Source of the DNA: a virus
IMG/VR virus record: IMGVR_UViG_3300034374_005200
Span: 1 to 26,638 of that record
DNA length: 26,638 nucleotides
Strand: one strand, 5' to 3'
Shown piece by piece: positions 11,340 to 19,742 of the stretch; position 1 is the first letter of the stretch; each line of letters starts with the position of its first letter. The position numbers and the translations under genes are program-made. Under the pieces are notes generated by a model that was not told where the DNA came from, made no database searches, and saw only the letters and a program-made list of their open reading frames with translations.

Positions 11340-11556
11340 AAGCGACGAGCGAAAGATGGAAACAACAAATCATGTAAAGCTGAATGAAAAATTGACTATT
11401 GAGTGGTGTTTCAATGGAGATTGGCAGGGTATAGTTGTCGGAGTAGTGAAGCATCCGTGCTTGTTTTGTCGAGTTATACAGCGTCTTGTTTTAAGTATTC
11501 ACTTGAGGAAATTAAGAAAGCAAATTGTTAAAAATGAGAGCACAAGACTTTTTTAA
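11329..11556 (+). CDS. Unknown small protein at the end of the plus-strand arm
   Basis: 75 residues from ATG 11329, with AGG five bases upstream. It is mixed in character: polar N-terminus, then IEWCFNGDWQGIVVGVVKH, a CLFC pair, and a basic helical end (RLVLSIHLRKLRKQIVK). The start at 11356 is an alternative. No family recognised. Confidence 0.45.
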   Translation: MQAESDERKMETTNHVKLNEKLTIEWCFNGDWQGIVVGVVKHPCLFCRVIQRLVLSIHLRKLRKQIVKNESTRLF

Positions 11557-11571
11557 TGCAATTCGAGGAAT

Positions 11572-11608
11572 TGAGAATACCAAATTTTGGAACTATCATT
11601 CTCATTTT
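11572..11608. terminator. Weak terminator candidate between convergent transcription units
   Basis: TGAGAAT (11572-11578) pairs with ATTCTCA (11598-11604), followed by four T. Inside lies a near-palindrome, CCAAATTTTGG. The T-run is short, so termination from either side is uncertain. It sits where the plus-strand early arm meets the minus-strand lysis/virion unit. Confidence 0.3.
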
Positions 11609-11616
11609 GGGAACTA

Positions 11617-12594
11617 TTAAACCTTGATGATTTCGCCTCGGAATTGGAATCTGTTGTCATCAAAACGCAGCGCCAGCTCTGGTTGAAGTAACATCCCATC
11701 TTTATAGGTCAGGATTGCCATAGCAGATTGCCAGTTCGTTTTCCGGCCCTCAAGGTAGTTGACGAATTGCGGATCGCGGCATGAGTCTGCGGTCATTCCG
11801 TGTCTTACTGCATACCGGCGACCCCTACGGTCGTCATAAGGAACCACCTCTGCCCTGTGATCGTGTCCGGTTATGATATTAACTCCGCTTTCTTTTGTGT
11901 TGTTGTATCCAGCGTGAACACCGCTTTTCTCTCGATGCCTGATTTCTGTATGAGAAGGCTGACCTTCATTGACAGTCACGAACCACGCAGGTATCCAGCC
12001 TGGGATATGGTCTTTAAGATGGATACCTTCAACGTCAGAGTATTCAGGAGCAACCGCAGCTAACCTAGACTCGAATCTCATATCATGATTGCCAAGATTC
12101 CACACTCGTTTAGAGTTTGGACTAGCCTTGATTATTTCCTCTGACCTATCCCTTACAACTTCCAATTCTTCCTTCACAGTCGGATAGCTTTCATGCCCGA
12201 TAGATGGATGCCGACTGATACTAGGAAAGTCGCAGGCATCTCCATTCCACACAATCGCAAAAGGTTTGAGTTTCTTAGCAAAATAAACCATCGCTTTGTG
12301 CATCACAGGCACACCGCTAGGATGATAGTGCTGGTCTCCTGCCACCAAAACAATCCCATCCTTAATATTAAACTTTACCTCTACTCGGTCGTCAGAGATT
12401 TCCGCGACATTAAATGCCGCCCTGCCATGAATGTCTGATAAAGGAAGGATGATTTTGTGACGATTTTCTACAACCCTTCTGCGAGTCCTTACGCTTCTCT
12501 CGCTGATTCCTAAAACTTGAGCGACAAGTTTGGTGCTTTGATGCTCTCTAAATAACCGGATAAATTCTTCATCAGAACAAGATTTAACACTCAT
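11617..12594 (-). CDS. Metallophosphoesterase with N-terminal helix-turn-helix
   Basis: 325 residues from ATG 12594, chosen because it overlaps the stop of the sprT-like gene (TGATG) with AAAGGTGG upstream; an in-frame ATG at 12627 is less likely. Residues 20-45 (TKLVAQVLGISERSVRTRRR) form an HTH. The calcineurin-like core follows: GDQHYH (D87, H89), NGDACD (D119, D122), GNHD (N169, H170), H227 and GHDH (H244, H246). All metal ligands are present, so a two-metal phosphohydrolase or nuclease acting on nucleic acid is likely. The HTH suggests DNA targeting. It closes the late minus-strand unit. Confidence 0.85.
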   Translation of the reverse strand: MSVKSCSDEEFIRLFREHQSTKLVAQVLGISERSVRTRRRVVENRHKIILPLSDIHGRAAFNVAEISDDRVEVKFNIKDGIVLVAGDQHYHPSGVPVMHKAMVYFAKKLKPFAIVWNGDACDFPSISRHPSIGHESYPTVKEELEVVRDRSEEIIKASPNSKRVWNLGNHDMRFESRLAAVAPEYSDVEGIHLKDHIPGWIPAWFVTVNEGQPSHTEIRHREKSGVHAGYNNTKESGVNIITGHDHRAEVVPYDDRRGRRYAVRHGMTADSCRDPQFVNYLEGRKTNWQSAMAILTYKDGMLLQPELALRFDDNRFQFRGEIIKV

Positions 12595-12920
12595 CACACA
12601 CCACCTTTCCAGCCCATGCGCTCGCAAATTAACTTGGCAAGCTCCACAAAGTTCTGGTCGTGTTTATCATGGTCGCAGTCAGCGTTTTGCTCTAAGGCTG
12701 CGTGACACATCTCATGAGCGACAATTTTCATCATTTCCTCAATAGTTTTAGTCATCTTGGAATTAACAACCAGAACTTGATCGGGCCAAAAATATAGACC
12801 CCAATATTTATCCATCCTTGATGCTTTAAACTTCACCTTTGCGGGAAGTTTTATATCCTGAAACGCAGTGACCTTGAGTAATTGATAACAAGCCTTGATA
12901 GACTTCTCGGTCACTAACAT
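12594..12920 (-). CDS. SprT-like zinc metalloprotease domain protein
   Basis: 108 residues. KIVAHEMCHAALEQ contains HExxH (H69, E70, H73), and a downstream DHDKHDQNF with H87 supplies the third ligand typical of SprT. It lacks the C-terminal zinc ribbon of full SprT proteins, as phage forms often do. SprT relatives cleave DNA-bound proteins (the Spartan family). Its place between endolysin and phosphoesterase does not define its substrate. One-base overlap with the downstream gene. Confidence 0.82.
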   Translation of the reverse strand: MLVTEKSIKACYQLLKVTAFQDIKLPAKVKFKASRMDKYWGLYFWPDQVLVVNSKMTKTIEEMMKIVAHEMCHAALEQNADCDHDKHDQNFVELAKLICERMGWKGGV

Positions 12921-12921
12921 A

Positions 12922-13443
12922 TCACACCATGTGTGACGCTATTTCTTTTGAGTGATTTACACGGTTCATCCAGCCCTTGAGAAACTTTACTTGCTCAGGT
13001 CTGTTCTGCACTATCAGATTGTAGAAAGCCTTTTTCTGTTCAGTAAACAAATCAATCAATTCTTTTGCGTCTTTACTTTGGACCGCAGCCAATGTGATAG
13101 GACCAATACCACCGTCAGCAGGAACGCCTACGGCTCGCTGTAAGAGTTTGGCAGACTGCCCTGGGCCTGCGTTTACAGCAAAGTCATAAACTAAATAGTC
13201 TACTCCAGCAGGCAGATCATCGCACTTTACTGAGTTCCAGATGGTCTTGTAGAAGTCCATCACCATAGTCTTGTTTGGCATTACACCGTCGTCAATCAAC
13301 TTCCAGCCAACCCAGCCAGGGTTAGGCTTTCTTGCGATACCGGCGTAGGTCTGACCACCCAAATCACCAGAAATGTCAGTCAATACAAAACCGCCTTCTG
13401 ATCTCATTACCTCATCAAAAGACTTTTCCCAGTTCTCTTTCAT
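12922..13443 (-). CDS. Endolysin, GH108-type muramidase
   Basis: 173 residues. EVMRSEGGFV carries the catalytic Glu (E16). GGQTYAGIARK and the later LVYDFAVNAGPGQSAKLLQR and DGGIGPITLAAV blocks belong to the glycosidase plus peptidoglycan-binding layout of this family. No signal peptide is seen, so release depends on the holin encoded upstream. The upstream HNH gene overlaps it by four bases. Confidence 0.88.
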   Translation of the reverse strand: MKENWEKSFDEVMRSEGGFVLTDISGDLGGQTYAGIARKPNPGWVGWKLIDDGVMPNKTMVMDFYKTIWNSVKCDDLPAGVDYLVYDFAVNAGPGQSAKLLQRAVGVPADGGIGPITLAAVQSKDAKELIDLFTEQKKAFYNLIVQNRPEQVKFLKGWMNRVNHSKEIASHMV

Positions 13444-13937
13444 TTGGCACCCTTTCTCAGGTTATCAATCGCTGGGATTACCTGCATATTGGAAAAAACA
13501 TGCAAACCACCCTTGCTCAGTGGTTGGATGTGATCAACGTGAAATTCTTCTCCCAATGACATGGATCTATAAAAATCCCTTAAAGCATATAGTTGTTCAA
13601 CTTCCGGACTGGTTTCCCCGCGAGTCCACCCTCGTCGTCTGGCGTTATCTGCCAAAACTCTTGGCTTATTAACCAAACGATCCTTGCGTTTCCATTGCTT
13701 CACTTTATGTGGGTTATTTTTGCGGTACTCGTTGTTCCGTTGCAACTTTTTTTGGTAGTGTTTAGCAGTGCTATTTTTTACTGCGTCCCTGTGTGCCTCT
13801 GGGTTTTTGGCTCTGCGCTCTTTCATGATTTGAGCGTAGCAAGGTTTACAACGGCTTTGCACTCCAGACTTTATCCGTTTGTCAGGACTATATTCAAACA
13901 ACGGTTTATCCATTTTGCAAACAGTGCAAACCTTCAC
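13440..13937 (-). CDS. HNH endonuclease inside the lysis module
   Basis: 165 residues. The N-terminal zinc pair is C4/C7 with C30/C33 (KVCTVCK, SRCKPC). A long basic helical middle follows (45-105), then the HNH core E-F-H-V-D-H-I-Q-P-L with D135 and H136, GGLHVFSNMQVI with N150, and a basic end. It resembles free-standing homing or packaging-associated HNH nucleases. It separates holin from endolysin yet overlaps each by four bases, so it has been fitted into the operon rather than simply inserted. Confidence 0.88.
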   Translation of the reverse strand: MKVCTVCKMDKPLFEYSPDKRIKSGVQSRCKPCYAQIMKERRAKNPEAHRDAVKNSTAKHYQKKLQRNNEYRKNNPHKVKQWKRKDRLVNKPRVLADNARRRGWTRGETSPEVEQLYALRDFYRSMSLGEEFHVDHIQPLSKGGLHVFSNMQVIPAIDNLRKGAK

Positions 13938-14332
13938 TTCCGACCCTTTATGTCAATGATTTTTTCCAGCGTTCTTCCGCCAAAGTAAAACGACATCACC
14001 AACATGCCCCAGTTTCCAAGAAGGGTAACATAGGCTTCATTTGCGTTGTATCCAAACGAACTCATGGCGGCAAAAGTAAAATACCCCACCAAAATGAATA
14101 TCAATGTCATCGGTCTAATGTTCTTAGATAACCAAGAATCACTACCCATATCGGCCTGAAGTCGCTTGGTAAGCTCCTGTGACTCAATTACATCAGCATT
14201 TAATTGAGCAAGCTCACCGTTCTGCTGCATCTCCAAGAGCTTCAGCTTTGCCTGTTCAGCTTGTTGTGGATCAGGGAAAAACTTGTCTATTAACTTAGAG
14301 CCAATAGAAAGAAGTGCTGGAAGCGGTATCAT
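13934..14332 (-). CDS. Holin, 3TM family
   Basis: 132 residues. The N-terminus SKLIDKFFPDPQQAEQAKLK and then LLEMQQNGELAQLNAD is the amphipathic region typical of the Holin_3TMs family. WLSKNIRPMTLIF begins a first membrane segment (about 77-94), and GNWGMLVMSFYFGG forms another (about 107-121). It would open the inner membrane for the endolysin. Two other small membrane proteins lie just upstream, any of which could modulate timing. Confidence 0.82.
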   Translation of the reverse strand: MIPLPALLSIGSKLIDKFFPDPQQAEQAKLKLLEMQQNGELAQLNADVIESQELTKRLQADMGSDSWLSKNIRPMTLIFILVGYFTFAAMSSFGYNANEAYVTLLGNWGMLVMSFYFGGRTLEKIIDIKGRK

Positions 14333-14488
14333 TTATTTGTCCTTCATTTTGTTGAAAAGATCAAACAATGTTTTGATTTTTTCTTCAAGAACAGCAACTC
14401 TTAAATCCAATTTTGCAAGAACGATAATCAAAGTAATGATCGCCAGTAATATGGGCCATCCCTTTGTGAGAACCTCAAAGGTATCCAT
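14333..14488 (-). CDS. 51-residue membrane protein of the lysis module
   Basis: ATG 14488 overlaps the stop of the preceding gene (TGATG), and the TAA is directly followed by the holin ATG. Residues 10-28 form one membrane segment (GWPILLAIITLIIVLAKL), and the rest is a short coiled helix (RVAVLEEKIKTLFDLF). The seamless junctions on both sides support it as a real gene. It could be a second holin-like protein or an antiholin. No family recognised. Confidence 0.7.
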   Translation of the reverse strand: MDTFEVLTKGWPILLAIITLIIVLAKLDLRVAVLEEKIKTLFDLFNKMKDK

Positions 14489-14712
14489 CACTTAAATTTA
14501 ATCTGTGTCAAAATAGCCCAAACGCCGCCAATCAAAGTTCCAATAACAATCAGAGGTTTCGCAGCTTTTGCAATCCACTCAAGAACGGTAAATGCACCGC
14601 GAGCCGCATTAAACGCGGATACTATATCTTTAGTGTTTTCTTCTACCCTGTCTACTTTTGATTCAACTCTTACAAGGCGGTCGTAAATCTCTCGGTGACT
14701 GACTTCTTCCAT
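14488..14712 (-). CDS. XhlA-like membrane protein with coiled-coil N-terminus
   Basis: 74 residues. Residues 1-35 are a coiled coil with the phrase REIYDRLVRVESKVDRVEEN, and a single membrane segment follows (about 51-68, KPLIVIGTLIGGVWAIL). This order matches XhlA-type haemolysin/holin accessory proteins. Probably an inner-membrane lysis component. Coupled to the next gene by a one-base overlap. Confidence 0.7.
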   Translation of the reverse strand: MEEVSHREIYDRLVRVESKVDRVEENTKDIVSAFNAARGAFTVLEWIAKAAKPLIVIGTLIGGVWAILTQIKFK

Positions 14713-14737
14713 GATTATTTCCTTTAATTTAAATAAG

Positions 14738-17113
14738 TCACTGAGGGACTATATAATTATACAAACTGAATCCAGCATTATTTATACCCCTTGCACCAAG
14801 AGAACTTGAGTAAGAAACCACAGAATCTAAAACCAGTTTCTTTATAAGGCTTAATTTTGCTTGCTCAGGCATGCGGCCAGACTCAATCTGTCCTAATTGA
14901 GTATATAAAGTATCTGCTTGATCTTTACTAATCATCCCAAACTTTAACAAAGGCGGCGCAATTGTTTCATTAAAAAATCTTTGCGAACCTTTTGTAGGAG
15001 CATTTGAAAGAATGTCTCTAACAGCATCAAATACGGCTGCTTTTGCTTTTTCAGAACGAATGATAATAGGAGCCGCAACATTCCATGCGTTCATGTTCCC
15101 GCTAAGGATAAGTTGACCAACATTTTTTAATGGACCAACAGAACTATTAAATATCTTATCTGCTGCGTCAGCGGCTTCTTTGGTAACGGTTTCTGCTTGA
15201 GCCTGAAGAGAAGACGCTTGGAGTTCACCTCCAGCACGTAATGTAGAAGCCCTTTTCTCAGCCTCTCTTTGTGCAGAAAGAGGTAGATTAACCTGCTGCT
15301 TTTGTAACGCGCCAATACCTCTGTCGATATTTAGTATTGTTCTTTCAGAGTTTTCTAATGCTTGACGATATTGAACAACTTGACTCCTTATGTCAGGAAC
15401 AGCAGACAAAAAATCTCTGTTCTTTGTAAGCCAGGTATTGATTTGCCTGGCTGTAGTAAAAGACGAAATTTCATCTGCAACATAGTCTCTTGCTGCGCCA
15501 ATGGCTAATTCTTTATTCCCGACCAAAGAAATTAAAGAGTTAAACGATTTTGGGCTTTTAAAGAAATATGCAGGAACTGATGCTGGATCAGATTTTAATT
15601 GTTCTAATGCTCCTGGGTCTCTGGCGGTTAATTTTTTACCGTATTGAGAACCAAATATTTCAAGACCTTCTCTTGACGCAGCATAATTATCAAGCAATTC
15701 AGTCTGTTTTGGACCAGCATATTTCTTCTGTATATCTGAAATTACTTTGTAGTATTTCCTAGCGGTATCTGCATCAATCGCATCATATCCTTCTGGTGCG
15801 CGGCCACTATACACCTCGCCCAATAAGCGACGAGCATCGTCCAACGCTTGATATGTTGTATTTGCGTCTTTGAACGAAACATTATCAAGTATTTTTTTGA
15901 AGGACTTTGCGACATCGGCAGACCTAACACCAGGAACAATGTTGCTTTCTAAATCTTGAATAAATGAATTATATTCAGGTAATGAACTAACAAACTCTCC
16001 TTTAGCTTGTTTGCCTGCAACAATATTATCAACAATAGACTTTGTATCATTGTATTTTTTAGAAGCATCACTTCTAATTGACTGTTGTCGTAAATTAACG
16101 ATATTCTGTAATTCAGTTCCAATTTCAGATTTTTGACGAGGAGTGCCAATTGTTGATAACAACTCATTAGACTTACCTAAAACATTTTGCTTTAAAGATT
16201 GAAGATAAGTAATGGCGTCTGTTCTGGCAGATACACCTAATTTTGAGTTGTTTACGGCACTTTTTATTTCTGCGTTTGCTGCATCATTTGCGCCCTGTAA
16301 TGCGGTAAACGATTGGTTGTATAAATTTTCAGACCTAATGGCGGCTTGTGATTTTAATTGTTCAGCGCCACTCTCTAGCGCAGACTGAATTTCAAGCAAT
16401 GCCTCGCCTGGTTTTTTGCTTCCCTGTAATTCGGCAATTAATGAATCAATAAACTTTGTTTGCTCTGCCGTAATAGGGCTACCTTGTTGTTGTGCGACAT
16501 CCCTTTTAATAGAATCGCCCATTTGCATAATTGCAATATCTGGACGAGCATAAGCCCTAGCTCCTTCCTGACCTACAATAAACCGAATTCCGTTTCCAGC
16601 GGCAGATAACATCAATCTAATTGAAGTTGGTGTAACTCCGCCAGCAATTAATCTTGCTGCTTCTGCTGCAATCTTATTTTCTGTTACGCTTTCGGTTAAT
16701 TTTCCTGCCGCCTCTCCAACAAGACCACCAGTTAAACCTTCTACGGCCCGTACTGTTGGCTTGATTGCTTGAAAAGCCTCGCCCATATAAGTAGCCCCGC
16801 GACCCAAAGTCCTCGCGGCCGGAAACGGCAAAGATGACAATCCATATCCCATTCCTTGTAATACTGATGGAGCAACAACGCCACCAACAGCACCAAGAAC
16901 TCCTGCTCCTGCTATGTCTGCTGCTGCGGGCATGCCCTCCTGAAGACCTGTAGCCATAGATTGTCTAGCCATACCAGTAACAGCACCAGCCTCAGTTGTA
17001 CCAAACAACTCTTGCGCTCTAGCTATTACTTCTTCATCGCTGGCTCCAGCAGGCCCAGAAATCTTACGAATATTCCCGCTGGGGTCTTTGACTTTATAAA
17101 TTTGATCTGCCAT
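14738..17113 (-). CDS. Large internal virion (ejection) protein
   Basis: 791 residues. It begins YKVKDPSGNIRKISGPAGAS, followed by DEEVIARAQELF, a short N-terminal module common on virion proteins. Next come Ala/Gly-rich segments (about 45-180, with possible membrane-active helices) and long Gln/Ser/Ala-rich coiled-coil stretches to residue 700. No enzyme motif is visible. Size, composition and position after the tail genes match the internal core proteins that are ejected ahead of DNA by podoviruses. AAAGG precedes the start. Confidence 0.7.
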   Translation of the reverse strand: MADQIYKVKDPSGNIRKISGPAGASDEEVIARAQELFGTTEAGAVTGMARQSMATGLQEGMPAAADIAGAGVLGAVGGVVAPSVLQGMGYGLSSLPFPAARTLGRGATYMGEAFQAIKPTVRAVEGLTGGLVGEAAGKLTESVTENKIAAEAARLIAGGVTPTSIRLMLSAAGNGIRFIVGQEGARAYARPDIAIMQMGDSIKRDVAQQQGSPITAEQTKFIDSLIAELQGSKKPGEALLEIQSALESGAEQLKSQAAIRSENLYNQSFTALQGANDAANAEIKSAVNNSKLGVSARTDAITYLQSLKQNVLGKSNELLSTIGTPRQKSEIGTELQNIVNLRQQSIRSDASKKYNDTKSIVDNIVAGKQAKGEFVSSLPEYNSFIQDLESNIVPGVRSADVAKSFKKILDNVSFKDANTTYQALDDARRLLGEVYSGRAPEGYDAIDADTARKYYKVISDIQKKYAGPKQTELLDNYAASREGLEIFGSQYGKKLTARDPGALEQLKSDPASVPAYFFKSPKSFNSLISLVGNKELAIGAARDYVADEISSFTTARQINTWLTKNRDFLSAVPDIRSQVVQYRQALENSERTILNIDRGIGALQKQQVNLPLSAQREAEKRASTLRAGGELQASSLQAQAETVTKEAADAADKIFNSSVGPLKNVGQLILSGNMNAWNVAAPIIIRSEKAKAAVFDAVRDILSNAPTKGSQRFFNETIAPPLLKFGMISKDQADTLYTQLGQIESGRMPEQAKLSLIKKLVLDSVVSYSSSLGARGINNAGFSLYNYIVPQ

Positions 17114-17127
17114 ATATATACCTTTTA

Positions 17128-18360
17128 TTATTTAACAACCGTCCAGCGAGATGAAGGTAGGTCAACGGTCAGAGGAATGTTTGTTTTTATATTCTTAACT
17201 CGTTCGTTATGGTATAAAATCGCATTTCTTGCTGCTCTTTCATTAATATCAATAATCTTTAACAATGCTTCTTTTGTCATCCTAATTTCACCACCAGAGG
17301 CTTTTAACGCATACTCTCTGTCGGCATCAGACAAACCTGTTCCTGCTCCGAAATTTTTAATTATCTCTGCGGTTTGTTTTGCCATCAAAGCACCATAAGC
17401 CTGAGTATTTTCGACAGCATTATCTTTTAACTTAATGCCAAGAGATTGAAGTGCGGCTCCGTATGAAGACTGAAAGTTTGCAAGAGGGCCAGTAAAAACA
17501 GGCTGCGATAAAATATTTTTTGCTTGCATTAATGTATCTAAAGACTTCTTGGCAGATTCAGCATTTTCTAAACTTTTTCCTACGCGTTTTGCCTGAACTC
17601 CACCAAGCTCTTTTTCAAATTCGTTTTCTTGCGGAGGAAGTTTAACGCTAACAGATGTGCCAGGCGCTCTAGTAGTAAGAATATTAATTCTTCCACTCAA
17701 AGCATCATATTTTTTCTTGTCTTTAACAGGGTCTAATAATGCCAGTTCATCCAAAAGTTTTTGTAATTCAGACCTTGACTCTGGTTTTTCAGATTTTACT
17801 AACTGCGAAAGTTGAGCGTCAATATTAGCTAATGCGGCAGTTTTTTCAATTCCATATCTAGCCATAACTTCAGAATCAGTTAATGCTGCAATTTGATTAC
17901 GATCATTCCGTAAAGTAGCAACATATTGTGCTTCTTGAATATTCGTTGGAATTGCAGTTTTTTGCTCTCGTTTGGCGGCAGCGGTACGTTGAGCAACAAG
18001 AGCTTGAGACTCAAGAGCCTTTCGTCTTTGTTCTGCAAGTACGGCAGCCAGTCTAGGATCACCCATTTCAGAAGCTAACATAGACGCCTTAGAAAGAGCC
18101 TCTGGATCATTAGGATCAATACCACGCATAATCTGCTGACGTTGAGTAACCATCTTTAACTGAGGGTCTTCAATGCCTAACAGAGAACCAATACCACGAC
18201 CTAATTGCTGGCCTGCCAGGAAGGTTCCATACGCAGCACGTTGCATTGGATCAAGTCCGGCATATTGAATCGCCATTGCTTCATCACGCTGACGTTGAGC
18301 CAAATCTAAGGATTCAGGTGTGATTCCGAACAAACCGCCTACGATAGAGTCTTGTGCCAT
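17128..18360 (-). CDS. Internal virion protein
   Basis: 410 residues. The start IVGGLFGITPESLDLAQRQ is followed by a Gln/Ala/Arg-rich helical N-terminal half (AAYGTFLAGQQLGRGIGSLL), then a KDKKKYDALSGRI helix, and a C-terminal half with F-G-A-G-T-G-L-S-D-A-D-R-E-Y-A. The opening and composition resemble core proteins of freshwater and marine podophages. It lies between two other internal-virion candidates. No enzymatic motif. Confidence 0.65.
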   Translation of the reverse strand: MAQDSIVGGLFGITPESLDLAQRQRDEAMAIQYAGLDPMQRAAYGTFLAGQQLGRGIGSLLGIEDPQLKMVTQRQQIMRGIDPNDPEALSKASMLASEMGDPRLAAVLAEQRRKALESQALVAQRTAAAKREQKTAIPTNIQEAQYVATLRNDRNQIAALTDSEVMARYGIEKTAALANIDAQLSQLVKSEKPESRSELQKLLDELALLDPVKDKKKYDALSGRINILTTRAPGTSVSVKLPPQENEFEKELGGVQAKRVGKSLENAESAKKSLDTLMQAKNILSQPVFTGPLANFQSSYGAALQSLGIKLKDNAVENTQAYGALMAKQTAEIIKNFGAGTGLSDADREYALKASGGEIRMTKEALLKIIDINERAARNAILYHNERVKNIKTNIPLTVDLPSSRWTVVK

Positions 18361-18362
18361 GA

Positions 18363-19442
18363 TTATTCCAATCCGCCGATGGCTAAAGGATTGTAACTTC
18401 CAGTAAAATCACTTATATAAGGATTTCCAGGCATATTAGGTAAGTATGAATATGGATCAAAACTTCCGAAAGTAGGGGCGGCACCCGTAGAACCTATACC
18501 AAACCCACCATAACCAGACACAGACCTTCCAAGACTTTGTAATAAGCCTGCCGTGGGGCTGTAGCTCATCGGGCCTTGTAATGTACGCGCAGCACCTAAG
18601 CCACCAGATAACAATGCTTGCGCTCCAGTAGAACTTGCAATACGACCTCCTAATTGAGCGCCTATATTAAGCGGTTCCATACCAAGAGCCTCAATCTGTC
18701 CAGCAGTGCCAAGACCGGTTGCAAACGGAGCGTAAGCGCCCGTAAGACCTTGACCATAACCGCCTAACAATCCAGCACCAGTTCCGAACAGTCCAGCACC
18801 AAATTGAGTCTGTTGTTGTCCGGCTTGCATGGCTTGAGCCGCCAATTGTCTGTCTTGCTGCGCTAAGGCATTGTAGTAGGCTTCCATCTCAGGAGTAGTG
18901 GCCCCAAGACCAGCAGCTCCGCTAGGACGTTCACCAGTAGCTCCGACAGATAATCCCCCCCTACCGGTCTGGAATAAACGGTTTTGCAGTTGAGCAAACT
19001 GTCGCTCTCTGGAGGGGGCGAGAAGTTCTTGCTGTTGTGCTATGTACCGTTGGGCAGCTTGTTCAGGAGATTCAGCGAGATATTGTTGGCCTAATCCAAA
19101 CAGCCCTGTCGCAGCAGTCTGTAATGGTGCATATAAACCAGGAGCTTGTTCAGCAAATCCAAGACCTTGACCGGTAAGCTCCATAATCCGATCTTGATAA
19201 GCCTTTAGCTCTGGAGAAACCGTATAGCCAGCAGTTGATACGCGCCCAGTGGTGGGATCATACCCAAACTCGGATGTGCCGAACCTAGTAGTAATCCCTA
19301 TTGGCCGGAACCGAGCTTCTTCGGCAGCAATTCTAGCGGCTTCTAATTGTGCATTAGCAGAGGTTTGAGCAGCGGCTTGTGATGCTTTAGCCTGCTCTTT
19401 CGCACCCATAAAGCCAAAAACTGAACCGACAATATCACCCAT
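18363..19442 (-). CDS. Gln/Gly/Ala-rich internal virion (DNA-ejection) protein
   Basis: 359 residues. The start MGDIVGSVFGFMGAKEQAKA is followed by an Ala/Gln coiled region, then long Gly/Gln/Ala low-complexity stretches (about 110-300) and a Pro/Tyr/Gly-rich end. Pilot or ejection proteins that insert in the host membrane look like this. GGAG lies seven bases before the start. Assigned from composition and position, not from a catalytic motif. Confidence 0.65.
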   Translation of the reverse strand: MGDIVGSVFGFMGAKEQAKASQAAAQTSANAQLEAARIAAEEARFRPIGITTRFGTSEFGYDPTTGRVSTAGYTVSPELKAYQDRIMELTGQGLGFAEQAPGLYAPLQTAATGLFGLGQQYLAESPEQAAQRYIAQQQELLAPSRERQFAQLQNRLFQTGRGGLSVGATGERPSGAAGLGATTPEMEAYYNALAQQDRQLAAQAMQAGQQQTQFGAGLFGTGAGLLGGYGQGLTGAYAPFATGLGTAGQIEALGMEPLNIGAQLGGRIASSTGAQALLSGGLGAARTLQGPMSYSPTAGLLQSLGRSVSGYGGFGIGSTGAAPTFGSFDPYSYLPNMPGNPYISDFTGSYNPLAIGGLE

Positions 19443-19445
19443 AAT

Positions 19446-19742
19446 CTATCTCCAGATATACAACTTTCTCGTTATTCCATCTAAACACTTTTGATACTGT
19501 AACAACTCAAATCCAGTAATAATTGACCATTTGTGCATCTTTTCGTCATCTATAAACGGCATCGCATACAAAGGTTTATGTTTACCAGCCCACTCTTTCC
19601 ATGTCTTTACGAATTCTTTCTTAATACTTTTGTTCCACTTAAACACATCCATGTGAATGAATGTTAATCCTTGCACCATTTCAACATATACAATGTAATT
19701 CTCGTTCTTGATAACCGGTTGTTTTAAGCAGTTCGTTTCCAC
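19446..19742 (-). CDS. GNAT-like small protein at the T7 gp13 position
   Basis: 98 residues. FIHMDVFKWNKSIKKEFVKT, then FIDDEKMHKWSIITGFELLQ and a final KLYIWR strand, follow the strand-helix pattern of acetyltransferase-like folds seen in phage proteins, including the one encoded at this position in T7-like phages. The acetyl-CoA loop is not clear, so enzyme activity is doubtful. It overlaps the fibre gene by 19 bases. Confidence 0.45.
   Translation of the reverse strand: METNCLKQPVIKNENYIVYVEMVQGLTFIHMDVFKWNKSIKKEFVKTWKEWAGKHKPLYAMPFIDDEKMHKWSIITGFELLQYQKCLDGITRKLYIWR

Noticed and set aside
11534-11620. 28-codon plus-strand mini-gene at the end of the early arm
   Set aside because: No ribosome site, composition like intergenic DNA, and it runs into the opposing gene's stop.
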